A stretch of DNA of 64,000 bases from Brachionus plicatilis (taxonomy: Eukaryota > Rotifera > Eurotatoria > Ploima > Brachionidae), in NCBI GenBank assembly GCA_010279815.1, contig QEOQ01000426.1, forward strand, positions 652,991 through 716,990, read 5' to 3'. The notes beneath the pieces are model-generated. The model was not told the origin of the DNA, did no database searches, and was given only the letters and a program-made list of their open reading frames with translations. The first letter of the stretch is position 1. Each line of letters opens with the position of its first letter. The translations under genes were made by a program, and so were the position numbers. Positions 1 through 9,474 of the stretch are shown here, piece by piece.

Positions 1-1616
1 TTAAATGAAATTGAATTAAATTTAGTTTTATAGAATTTCATCAGTTTTATAGTAATACGAAAATGATGTTTTAATAAATGTTATAATTAAGTATTAATTA
101 TTAATAAATTGATCAAAAAATCATGTGATGTTTTACAGATTATTCATAAAATATTTTTATTTGCTTTTTTAAAAAATATTTTAATTTTATCATTGAATAC
201 CTGGATCTAAAAAAACTTTATCTTTTTAAAGGGTTAGTTATTTTTAGACCCCTGGGAACGAATTTTTTTTTTCAGACCCCCAAAAAAAATGAAATTTAGA
301 GTTTCAAAGGACGTAGTTTACTAATTTCAAGACAAAAATTATAAATTCAGATAGATATTTCAGATTGCACTTTCTGAAGTTTTGAATTCCTGGAACTTTA
401 AGAGAATTTTATACCAAAAAGAAATTTAAAAATTTATTACAGTGCTTTTATAAAAGGTCCAGAATCGACTAAATTACGTAATTTTACGTGAATATTAGTT
501 TGTAAGAACATATAATTTTACGTAAAATTATCATTTGTTTCGATGATAATAGATTCGTGGTATTGACTTGGTATAAATCATAATAATAATTATTTTTTAT
601 TTTTTTAAATTTTAATTTAACGCAGCAGAATGAAAAAAAAAACTATTAAATTAATCCAAAAAAAATAAAAAAATAAAAATAACAATGATGTGGTTGTAGA
701 ATAGAAAGAGTTTTGAAATTTGAAGAGAAAAAATGTGATTAATAAAAATGAAAAAAATAATTTTATAGGCAAGCTTTTATTTGTTAAATTTACCTGTACA
801 ATAATTAAAAAAAAAAAGTAAAAATATTAATAGTACTTAATAATTAGACAAAGAGGGTATTGTTTTTTGTAGTAATAGAAGTATAGTTTTTTGCGACAAT
901 TCTTACCCATGTTCATGTCAGCTTCCATTTTTAAAATTGATGGAAACAACCATCCAGAATTCAATGTTTAATAATGTAAATGCAATGTCAACTCTTCTTT
1001 TTTCTCTTACGTAAAGCGTAAATTTTCTCTTCAGGCAATTTAACTTTTTTAATTGAAATTATTATTTTTTCCGTCATTTAAAGACTTAATTGGAAAGTAA
1101 AATAAGCAATTATAAAAGCTTTCAAAAAATTTTGTTATTAGTCTAATCTTTTTAAACATTTTGAAAGCTAAACCTTTATCAAAACTAAAACTAAAAAAAA
1201 CATGGAAAGCGCTACATTGTAATTAGGGATAGGAAAATAGTTCAAAATAACAGAATATTGAAAAAAAGTATATTTTTTAATTTTTTATATCAAAATTGAA
1301 TTTTTTTTTATCATTCAATTGAAAAATTATAAAATTAATAAAGAAAAAAAAGTTCTTAGTTCTAAAATATTCTTTTTATTCCTCTGTAATTACTGGCTTT
1401 ATACAAAACCGGTTTACTACCTCTGATTATAGTTATAGTTAAAAAAAGAAGATAACATATCCCACAAGATGTTTTCTTTATAAAAGTATGGACAACTTAA
1501 GAATTTCCTGGAGTAATCAAAAAAAATTGTCCTTAAAAAGGCATCTTGAAGTTTAGGATCAAAAAAATCAGATCAAATAATATTTTTTTTATAACTTTTG
1601 AATGGTACTTGATTAA
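1..1616. other. AT-rich intergenic DNA with repeat pieces
   Basis: I see no gene here. Bases 235-430 (the stretch with 'gacccctggg' and 'ttttgaattcctggaacttt') recur in diverged form at 7590-7760, so this is a dispersed repeat. Bases 455-545 contain the TTACGTAA-rich motif that recurs at 15500-15790, 38560-38830, 46365-46400 and 63690-64000. The remainder is low-complexity A/T sequence. Confidence 0.6.
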
Positions 1617-1882
1617 ATCTCTCTGCAAAATGCTAAATAATGCAAAATACATGCTGAATATTGTGTGAGGCTCTGCAAAAACTCTGCATTTAAATTGCGC
1701 AGTCAAATTAAATACTTTTTAATGGCGTGCATTTTGCTGCAAAATGCAGAGTTTTTGCAGAGCCTCACACAATATTCAGCATGTATAATGGCGTGCATTT
1801 TGCTGCAAAATGCAGAGTTTTTGCAGAGCCTCACACAATATTCAGCATGTATTTTGCATTATTTAGCATTTTGCAGAGAGAT
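1617..1882. mobile_element. Short MITE with 75-bp perfect inverted ends
   Basis: Bases 1617-1691 and 1807-1882 are inverted copies that match base for base over about 75 bp, starting ATCTCTCTGCAAAATGC. Between and overlapping them is a 66-bp unit in two identical tandem copies (1721-1786 and 1787-1852), each repeating part of the right arm. The transcript would fold into a long hairpin. No target-site duplication was clear. The open frame across it (1665-1916) is only the repeat read through. A looser relative lies near 56480-56600. Confidence 0.8.
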
Positions 1883-2033
1883 ATATGTCACCCGAAGTAA
1901 AAGCCAAAATAGTTGAATTTTTTAACCTTAATATCAAATACTGAAATTAAATCTTAAATTTTTTTTAAACTTTTTTAATTTGCCTAGTTATTGTTTTATT
2001 TTACCTGACGAATTTTTTTTTAAATAGCATTTT

Positions 2034-2130
2034 TCAGAGTTGTTTAAAAGTCACAAGACTTTGACTTGGAATCTTGAAGAAAAAAAAGACCTTACATGGA
2101 CTTTATTTCGGGATTTTTAAACCACTCTGG
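2034..2130. mobile_element. Short copy of the CAGAGTTG MITE family
   Basis: The sequence opens CAGAGTTGTTTAAAAGTC and ends with the inverted form (tttttaaaccactctgg). It is about 97 bp, far shorter than the 225-240 bp copies at 4193 and 16237, so it is an internally deleted member of the family. Confidence 0.55.
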
Positions 2131-2135
2131 AATTT

Positions 2136-2360
2136 TTCCTAATTTACCTAGCATTTTTTTAAATTTACCTAGCATTATTTTTTAATTTACCTAGCATTTT
2201 TTTTAAATTTACCTAGCATTTTTTGTTTTTTAGCTAGAAAAACTAATTAAAAATACATAGCAAAAAATACTTCCTTACTGAGCTTTTAACTTACCTAGCA
2301 AATTTAATTTTTTACTTAGCGAATTTTTTTATTAACCTATCATTTTGAGTTTTTTAACTA
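2136..2360. repeat. Degenerate tandem array of 'acctagcattttt' units
   Basis: Four good copies of a roughly 22-26-base unit (aatttacctagcattttttt) occupy 2145-2225. They are followed by decaying variants such as 'ttacctagcaaattt' and 'ttaactagcgtaatt' to about 2360. This is a minisatellite-like array of low complexity. Nothing suggests a function. Confidence 0.65.
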
Positions 2361-3452
2361 GCGTAATTAATTTTAGCCTAATAATATTCTACCTAAAGAA
2401 AAGTTAATCATAACACAAATTAAACAGAAAAAACTTATTTTAAATTTTATTATTATAAATTTTTTTAGTTTAAACAGATAAAATAGGAATAAAATATTTT
2501 TTTACCATATTTCGATAACAACTACCATACTTTATATAAAAGTAACAAAAATAAAAAAAAAAAAATTTTTTGTATTTATTAACACATTAAAAGTGTTTTC
2601 CTTTTTTCGATAGCATGTCATGGATTTTATATTTGTTGATGTTGTCAGCATCAACACTATCTCTTATAGCTGAGATTGTAGTTGGAATATCAGAACAAAT
2701 TCTTCTTTTTCAATTCCTTTCTCTTCTTCAGCTGATAATAAACCAGAAGGTTGATGTTGTAAAAAAAAGCTCTTTGAGTTTGAAACACCTTTCTTTACTA
2801 AAATTTAATACAATTTTTTTTTTAATGTGAAGTAGAATGGTTTTTATTTGAAAATGGGATCCACATTCTGATTGATTGCAATCAGCGATTTATCATTTTT
2901 TAACTAAAAAAAAATTTTTTTTCCTAAATTTGCACATCTGATATTATTCTTATTAATTTTTCGTATTAAAATTATAAATTAAACATAATTTTACTTTTAA
3001 AAAACTAAAAATCAGCAGATAGACGTTTAGATCGATTTTGAGCATCTTTTTAAGCCAGAGAAGGATGTTTTGTACAATTAGATTTTTTTTTTTGAATTAG
3101 AATAATATTTGGATAATTAAGAATATCATGGTATGAATTTTGATGAAAAATGTGCGTTCTGTAATCTGATTTCTAATTAAGATCTCAATAACTCTTTGAT
3201 TACTACAATTTGGCTCGTATAGAGGCAAAGGATAAATAAAAAATTTTCAAAAAGTTAAATAAAAATTATTTTTTTTTAATTTAATTAAATATTGAAAAAA
3301 CTAGCATCAAACTTGATTTTTAAATTAAATTCACATTTTTAAATTAACTAAGTAATTTTATGAAATGTAAGTCATTTTTATATTCATCTAGTAAAATTGG
3401 TAAAAAATCAGTAATTTTAGTTAATGAATTAGCACACGCCATTGTAATCTAG
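2361..3452. other. AT-rich intergenic DNA, no supported gene
   Basis: There is a plus-strand open frame at 2615-2830, but it is low-complexity and leucine/isoleucine-rich, and its start region lacks coding character. I do not recognise it. No RNA gene or other feature is visible. Confidence 0.5.
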
Positions 3453-3454
3453 TA

Positions 3455-4046
3455 CAGTCAACTCTCTTTAATTCGTATTAAAATAGCCCTCTTAAAAATC
3501 AATCCGGATTAAATTTTACGATTAAATGAATAAACCGGATTTCTTTTAAAATTTAAAAAAAATACGGATTAATTTACAAAATTTTTTATTAAAAAAAAAC
3601 AACTTTTTGAAATTTAATCAATTTAAATATATTATAAAAATTTGACTTTCGTGATTAATAAAATTGTTAGAGTTTTAATTTAGTTTGAGTTAATACGGTA
3701 TCTTTAAGAAAAATTACACGGTTTTTAAAATAAGATAAATTTTCAGAATCCTTATCATTAAATGAACTAGAACTTTCTATATATTTACAAAACATTTTAA
3801 ATCCTTCAAACGCCTTATCAAAGGGTATTTTTTGTATGTACGGATTAACATAAAAATAATAAATGATTTAACTTAGCAAAGTGTAAAAAATTTTGTACGA
3901 ATGTCGAAATAGTCCGTATAACAAAATCCGGTTTAAAAAAAAAAATTCCATGCAAGAGTATTACATAGAGCCCTGAGCCTTTAATTTTGATACGAATAAA
4001 AGAGAAATACGGATAAAAGCATAACCGAATTAAAGAGAGTTGACTG
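3455..4046. mobile_element. Pogo/Tigger-like DNA transposon relic with TA duplication
   Basis: The ends are CAGTCAACTCTCTTTAATTC at 3455 and its inverse ending at 4046, each bordered by TA (3453-3454 and 4047-4048). This is the terminal-repeat and TA-target pattern of Tc1/mariner elements, and the sequence of the ends resembles pogo/Tigger. On the minus strand near 3840-3670 a short frame reads PFDKAFEGFKMFCKYIE, similar in style to the helical C-terminal tail of pogo transposases. The rest of the transposase is absent, so this is a non-autonomous deletion derivative of 592 bp. Confidence 0.75.
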
Positions 4047-4192
4047 TAGTAAAAAAATAAAACTTAATTAAAATTTAGTACTAAATCAATGTAATACTAA
4101 GGGATTTTAACGCTATTTTTTGGCATCTTGAAGTTGATGATCAATTCTCAATATCATTTCAATTCAAAGAGTTTATCTTTAGGTATTAAAAT

Positions 4193-4417
4193 CAGAGTTT
4201 TTTAAAAGACTCAAGTCAAGTCCAGGTCCAGGCTTTAAAATTTTGAATACTGAAGAAGAAATTTATGCTAAAATTGCAAGAAAATTAATGATATATGGCA
4301 AATCTATTGCATTAGACAACCCAAGAGTATATAAATTTTTTAATATGAAGCCTAATCTAGCAAATTTAAAAAAAAAGTCCGGACTTGTATTTTTTTTTGG
4401 GACTTTTAAACAATTCG
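4193..4417. mobile_element. CAGAGTTG-family hAT-like MITE with perfect 8-bp duplication
   Basis: The 225-bp element starts CAGAGTTTTTTAAAAGACTC and ends in an imperfect inverse. It is flanked by ATTAAAAT at 4185-4192 and 4418-4425, an exact 8-bp direct repeat. The internal sequence includes 'gtccaggtccaggcttt', 'aaatctattgcattagacaa' and 'gtccggacttg'. The CAGAG terminus and the 8-bp duplication fit the hAT superfamily. The same family recurs at 16237-16476, 37816-38096, 44949-46313 (interrupted), 26700-30770 (split by a LINE) and in several short forms. Confidence 0.85.
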
Positions 4418-4849
4418 ATTAAAATTAATCTTTAAATTTATCTAAATAATTTTAATTTTGAACGAAATATTTGATTAAAAATTAAACGATTTTTGCTAGA
4501 ATTTACGGGCTGTCAACAACCTGTACTTCCAAAATAATTACTTTCTGCTGAGATTAATTACTTTTTGTTGAAAAAATAAAAATTCCATTTTGGACAAAAA
4601 ATTAACTTAATAAGTTGAAATTAATTAGTTTTCGACTCTTCCTCAACTCTTCCTTTCCTCGACCTTTCCTTGACTATTCCTTTCTTCAACTCTTAGGAAA
4701 GGAAAAGAAAAGTTGAGGAAGAGGAAAAGAAATGTACAAGTTAGTTTTAAATTGTATTGTAATTACTTGCTGTTGAATTAGATAAAAAGTTAATTTTTAT
4801 AAATTGATTTCATATTTATGGTAAAGGTTGAAATTCACATATAGTGAGT
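4418..4849. other. AT-rich spacer
   Basis: I see no gene. A short C/T-rich patch (4640-4690, 'ctcttcctttcctcgacctttcc') is followed by its purine-rich inverse (4697-4732), giving a small hairpin. Confidence 0.45.
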
Positions 4850-5335
4850 TAAAAAAACATAACAGACACATAATTTTTTTTGTAATTTATTGAAAAGTGA
4901 AAAAAACATATAGAAATATTGTTTAACTGTTAGAAAAACAAAAGTCAGTTTTTTTTATAAAGCAAAAAAGTGAATTAAAAACATAAATATTTTAGTCGTA
5001 ATTCATTATCTTAAAAAGAACATAAAGACTTTTTTAAGAGACACCCAAAAAAACTAAAATCTTTTTCTTGTTCACCTCCAGGAAAGAATTTACGCTTAAT
5101 ATCTTTCGCATCAAACACTATAAGAGGAAAAAAATGATTATGTGTTCTTCTCAGATGAAAAATAAACTTATGTTTTTATACCAGTTGAAATAAAAATTTA
5201 TGTTTTTTTAAACTTTTTCAAAAAATAATTCTAAAATTTATGTTTTTTTTCTCTGCCTTAATATGTTCAAATTTCATTTTCATATTTATGTGGTGTTTTT
5301 TAATTTTCACTTCTTTTATGTGAGTTTAATCCTCT
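4850..5335. repeat. Foldback repeat built from 'aaaaacata' motifs
   Basis: The left half repeats 'gtgaaaaaaacata' and 'gaattaaaaacataaat' (4850-5000). The right half repeats the inverse 'tttatgttttttt' (5160-5250) and ends 'tttttaattttcacttctttt' (5297-5317). The same architecture occurs at 52520-53080. It probably marks a family of non-autonomous elements with repeated subterminal motifs. No target duplication was found. Confidence 0.5.
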
Positions 5336-6183
5336 ACCCATTTTAATTAGCTTTAAAAAAAGTACATTTTGGTAGCAATGATCAGTTAAGTAAAAGATGC
5401 TCTTGTTGTTTTTATTCCAAGAATTATTATTGCTCTCACATTTTTTCTTTAGCAGTAAACCAAAAGCTTTTAGCAATGCCACTGAATACATTCAGAAAGC
5501 TGTTGCTCCAAAAGCAAAAGCTGAAAGACCAGCAAAAGCATGTCTAGTTAGGCAATAATAAAATTAATTTTTTTATCTTTTATTTGAATATTTTTGATTA
5601 ATAATTTTCAACTTAAACTAAATATTTTGTAAATAAACTAATTAAATTAAACAAAAAAAGCAATTATTTTCAACAATTTATTTACAGATAATTAATTTCG
5701 ACAAAAAAATAATTTTTTTCAACAAAAAGTAATTATATATAAAAACAAAAATAAACGTAAACAAATTAATTTCAACATGAAGGTAATATTTTCTCGAATT
5801 TGCGCTTAAGAGAGCTGATGGCAGAAATGAAGTCCTGTTGCTTCGACCACTTCTTAGACGACTAATTTAATTGTTGCGGTACACTTATAATGATTTCTGA
5901 GATGGTACTAGAAATTTTCTTAAAGGTCCTTGTCATAAATAACCATTGGATGAGATATTTTTTACCTTTGATTTTACTTCGAAAATTGGATTAGAGTTGG
6001 CTTGGATATTTTCCAATTTCTCTTGATTATTATTAAATTATTTTAATAATAATTTTAATTAAATAAAAAATTTTTAAATTTAAATTTTAAATCATGAGGG
6101 CCGAAAGAGGTGTAGTCCCAGAGTTAATCTTTATAAATTATTTTTTAAATAAATAGAAAAATTAAAAAAAATTTTTTTTCAAG
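5336..6183. other. Intron or upstream sequence of the GPCR exon
   Basis: No convincing exon is visible. The minus-strand open frame at 5300-5491 has no recognisable content. The last bases before 6184 are a T-rich tract ending in AG, which works as a splice acceptor for the exon at 6184. Confidence 0.5.
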
Positions 6184-6675
6184 ATTCTAAAAATGTGCTT
6201 TATGATGGTTTTGACATTTATGATTTTCTGGGCACCGCTCCACTTTTTGAACCTGTACCGTTTTTTGGATGATTCAATAAACTACGCCGAGCACATTAGT
6301 GATATATTTTTTGTTTGTCACTTGATAGCAGTGTCACGAAGCTTTGTAAACCCATTCATTTATGCATGGATCAACCCCAAATTCAGACATGGTCTAAAGT
6401 ATTTTATGCTATGCTACTGTTTTAGCGAGACTGAAAAAAAGAAGCTCAAGTATTCGAATAGAAAGTATGTGATGACAAATATGCATTATTGTGCCGACTC
6501 TTTTCATTACAATAAAAGACAAAGCATTGCATCCAGTGCCACAAGGTCTAACCAAAACAGCTGCCACAGGAAAGGCGGCTCACAAAAAAGGCAAATAGAT
6601 CTTAATTCCAAAAACAGTATATTTGAGTCCAATCAGGCTCTTGGAAACCAGTCATTTAATTCGAATAACTCTTAA
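6184..6675 (+). CDS. Neuropeptide-type class-A GPCR, last exon (TM6-TM7 and tail)
   Basis: This is the 3' end of a rhodopsin-class receptor. Reading from the splice acceptor at 6182-6183, the exon begins ILKMCFMMVLTF. It gives TM6 with the FWAPLHF core, a short third extracellular loop, then TM7 with the SRSFVNPFIYAWINP signature. NPFIY is the NPxxY motif. Helix 8 (KFRHGLKYF) and a cysteine pair (LCYC, possible lipid anchor) follow. The roughly 90-residue tail is rich in Ser and Asn, as expected for a phosphorylated receptor tail, and ends at TAA. The FxxPLHxxNL and SRSxVNPFIYAW pattern resembles neuropeptide receptors (NPY/RYamide/luqin-like), but the ligand class cannot be settled without TM1-TM5. 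I found no upstream exons in 1-6183. They are either outside the window, since the first introns could be long, or lost. The frame is intact, so the exon may be functional. Confidence 0.8.
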   Translation: MLKMCFMMVLTFMIFWAPLHFLNLYRFLDDSINYAEHISDIFFVCHLIAVSRSFVNPFIYAWINPKFRHGLKYFMLCYCFSETEKKKLKYSNRKYVMTNMHYCADSFHYNKRQSIASSATRSNQNSCHRKGGSQKRQIDLNSKNSIFESNQALGNQSFNSNNS

Positions 6676-8518
6676 GCATCTTCTTTTAAAATACAGTGTA
6701 AATAAGGTGATTATTTTATTTTATTTATTTTTTTTAAATTGAGTTTTTTTTTACCATCTTTTAATAATTTTAATTTAATTTTGTTGTAAAAGATCAAAAG
6801 AATTTTTTTTTATTTCATCATTGAGAAAAAAAAACCGGTCATCTAAATTTTGTCATGATCAATGTTTATTTTAATCAGTTATTAAATTAAAATTTTTACC
6901 TTCATTTTTTAAAATAAATATTTGTTTAAAGTTTTACTTCTCTTTTTATTTTAAAAATTTGAAACAAAACATAGACCGAACTGAGAACCATTCAATAAAT
7001 TGGCAAAGGTGTCTTTACAAAATTATCAAACAAATAAAGATAATTGTTTAATAAGAAAACTAATTTTTGACACAAAAATTTGATTTTTATTAAATTTTTT
7101 AAGCAATTTTTTAAAATAAAATTAAATTTAAAGTAAAATTCACTGGTTATGAAGTAACTTGTTTCATTTTAAATGCTTAAACTTAATTTTTCATTTTATA
7201 TGGAAGATTATTTCAAGTTTTCAAAGAGTTAAAAATTTTTACAAATCACAAATCTGCAAAAAAAAACAATATATTATTATTAAAACTAGAAAAAATAAAT
7301 GGCCAAGATCTGAAAAAAAAATTAAAAATTAGCTATTCAAAAGGCTGATTAGCTTCTTAAAAAGTGACCCGATAATTTCCATGTTTACTTTTTTTTATTT
7401 TAAGCAAACCAGAAAAAACACATTTTTTTCCTTTTTTTAGCCAACAAAAACCGCCACACCCTTTTTTTTTTTCTAAATTACATTAGCTTTTAGAGAATTT
7501 TATGCTCTTTCAGAATATATATACTTTTTTAATATTTTTAAGTTTTATCTTTGAGATTTTGAGTCTTAAAGAACAACATTTTTTTAAAAGGTTTGCTATT
7601 TTTGGAACCCTGGGTGTAGAAAATTTTTTTTTTGCCCCCTTCAAAAAAATTTTTATCTGAGGTTTTTGAAGGCGTAGATTACGAATTTTGAGTCAAAAAT
7701 GTGAAATTCAGATAGCACTAAAGTTTTGAATTTCGTGAACTTTAAGAATAATTTAAGTTTTTCGGGTCTATTCGGTTAGGTAAACTATGGTTCATCTATT
7801 ACTGGAACAATTCTTGCTATAGATTTTATGAACTATTAGTTCACCTAATCTAAAAGTTGTTCATTTAATTTGATATTTTTTCATCTATTTAGAAAAAAGC
7901 TAAATGTAATATTAAAAAATAAGATAGATAAAAAAATCATTACATAAAGTCAAACACTTTAAGGGTATTTCGGTATTAGTGATTGCTGAAAGAGTAAATA
8001 TTATTTGCTCTATCATTTCTAAAGCTCCTTCAAATTGAAAAAAAAAAAAACAAAAAAAAAAATTATTAACTTCAATTGTTTGTCTTTAAATCAGTTTCAA
8101 GAATTAGGCATTTTATTTTTATTTTGTCTTTTTATTTATTTTTTATATTATTTTATCTTATTTAACTTTATTTTCAATTTTTTGTTTCATACATTTTTAT
8201 TATGAAGGTTGGTAAGGGTACAGATTAACAAATAAAAACATTGTTTAAAAATTAATTAAAGAATTTTCAATATTTTTTTCAAATTTCTAAATAAAATAAA
8301 TAGTTTAATTATTAATTATGTATTTTTAAATTTATCAGTTTAATCTTCTGGAGATATAAAAATAGCTTTGAGATTAAGAGATCAATTTTGAAGATTTCTG
8401 CATACTAAGAATTAGTGAATAGTGATTTAGAGTAAAATTCAGACATTTTTCGATTAAATATCATTCGCAATACTTATAAATTTAACATTACATTTTTTAA
8501 ATAATTTAAATTTTTCTT
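6676..8518. other. AT-rich intergenic DNA with dispersed repeats
   Basis: No gene is visible. Bases 7590-7760 are a diverged copy of 235-430. Bases 7775-7870 contain the 'ggtgaac/gttcacc' repeat ('gttcatctattactggaac', 'tagttcacctaatct') seen also at 13015-13105 and 61125-61260. The remainder is A/T homopolymer-rich. Confidence 0.5.
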
Positions 8519-9108
8519 TCAAAAAAATTTAAAACTTATTATTGAGAAAAATGTCTGATATTTCAAAAATTGTGATGAATTCAAGAGCTAAAAACGTGAC
8601 AGATACTGTGGTCAAAAACAAAAAATCAGAAAAGAAAAATTCAAATTTTTATTACCAAGCTTACACATAAATTTCATCGTGTTCTTTTATTGTAGAAACG
8701 TTGTCATTTGAATCAAATATTTTCAAAATTTTGTTCTAGCACACCTCAGCTACAACCATGTGCGATCTAGGTAGATGAATGCCTTCCTTTTCGATCATTG
8801 CCTCCAGTGACTTGCACAAGTCTTGAATATTACCGCTTTTCAATACCGGGCATTTGAACTTGTTAAAAAATTTAAATTTGAGTTTAAAGTATTCGATGTC
8901 GGATTAACATCTTAATAAATCAAAATTTCAAATTTGATTTTATGTCGAAATTTTTAGATTTTTAAATTTTTTGAAAATTAAATAATATTATTAAATAAAT
9001 GATTTAAAAATAATAAAATTAAACATATTAAAAATTTTGGGTTTTTTTTTCAATAATATATAGATCTATTATTTTTTTCACATTTTTCAAAGAAAATTTA
9101 CCATATAA
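8519..9108. repeat. Left copy of the minor inverted repeat (USP fragment)
   Basis: These 590 bases are the reverse complement of 18972-19551, with small indels and substitutions. The two copies flank the left arm of the large palindrome in outward-facing orientation. The repeat covers one deubiquitinase exon plus parts of the neighbouring introns. It is absent from the outer end of the right arm. Confidence 0.85.
8665..8900 (-). pseudogene. USP4/11/15-like deubiquitinase exon, broken (left copy)
   Basis: Read on the minus strand, the exon encodes a segment with KSGNIQDLC, SLEAMIEKEG, SHMVVAEV and STIKEHDEIYV. This matches the ubiquitin-like region after the DUSP domain in USP4/USP11/USP15 (family pattern: ...G.I.DLC.AL... 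VADVYNHRFHKIF ... RDDIFVYEV). An in-frame TAG follows AEVC, at the same place as in the plus-strand copy at 19185-19420. The mutation therefore predates the duplication of this fragment. The donor site after IYV (GT at 8664-8663) is still intact. No downstream exon accompanies this copy. Confidence 0.7.
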
Positions 9109-9474
9109 ATAGCAAAGTAAAATAAACCTTTGATATGAAAAAAAATTGAAAAAATCAATTTTCTTGAATAATTACTAAAAATATTTTTTTAGGCTTATTT
9201 TCAATAAAAATATCCATTGTCAAAAGATAATTTTTTTCCTTTGACATTACTTCTAGTGTTCAATGGTGAAAACACTGTAGTTATTTTCCGGAAATAATTT
9301 ATTTTAGGAATGATTTACAAGGAGAATGATGAAAAAAAGGAGGGCTAACTTTCAGGAAACAAAAATTTCAGGAACAAAAAAAAACGGGAATAATTTACAA
9401 ATGACCAAAATTTAAGATAAAATTTCATATTTCATTTAATATGATCTACTAAAATAAATTAAAAAATCCCATTA

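Noticed and set aside
1665..1916. 83-codon plus-strand open frame
   Set aside because: It is the translation of the MITE tandem duplication and repeats the same residues twice.
2136..2360. Array of evenly repeated 'acctagc' units considered as a CRISPR-like array
   Set aside because: Spacers are only T/A runs, the unit decays steadily, and the genome is eukaryotic.
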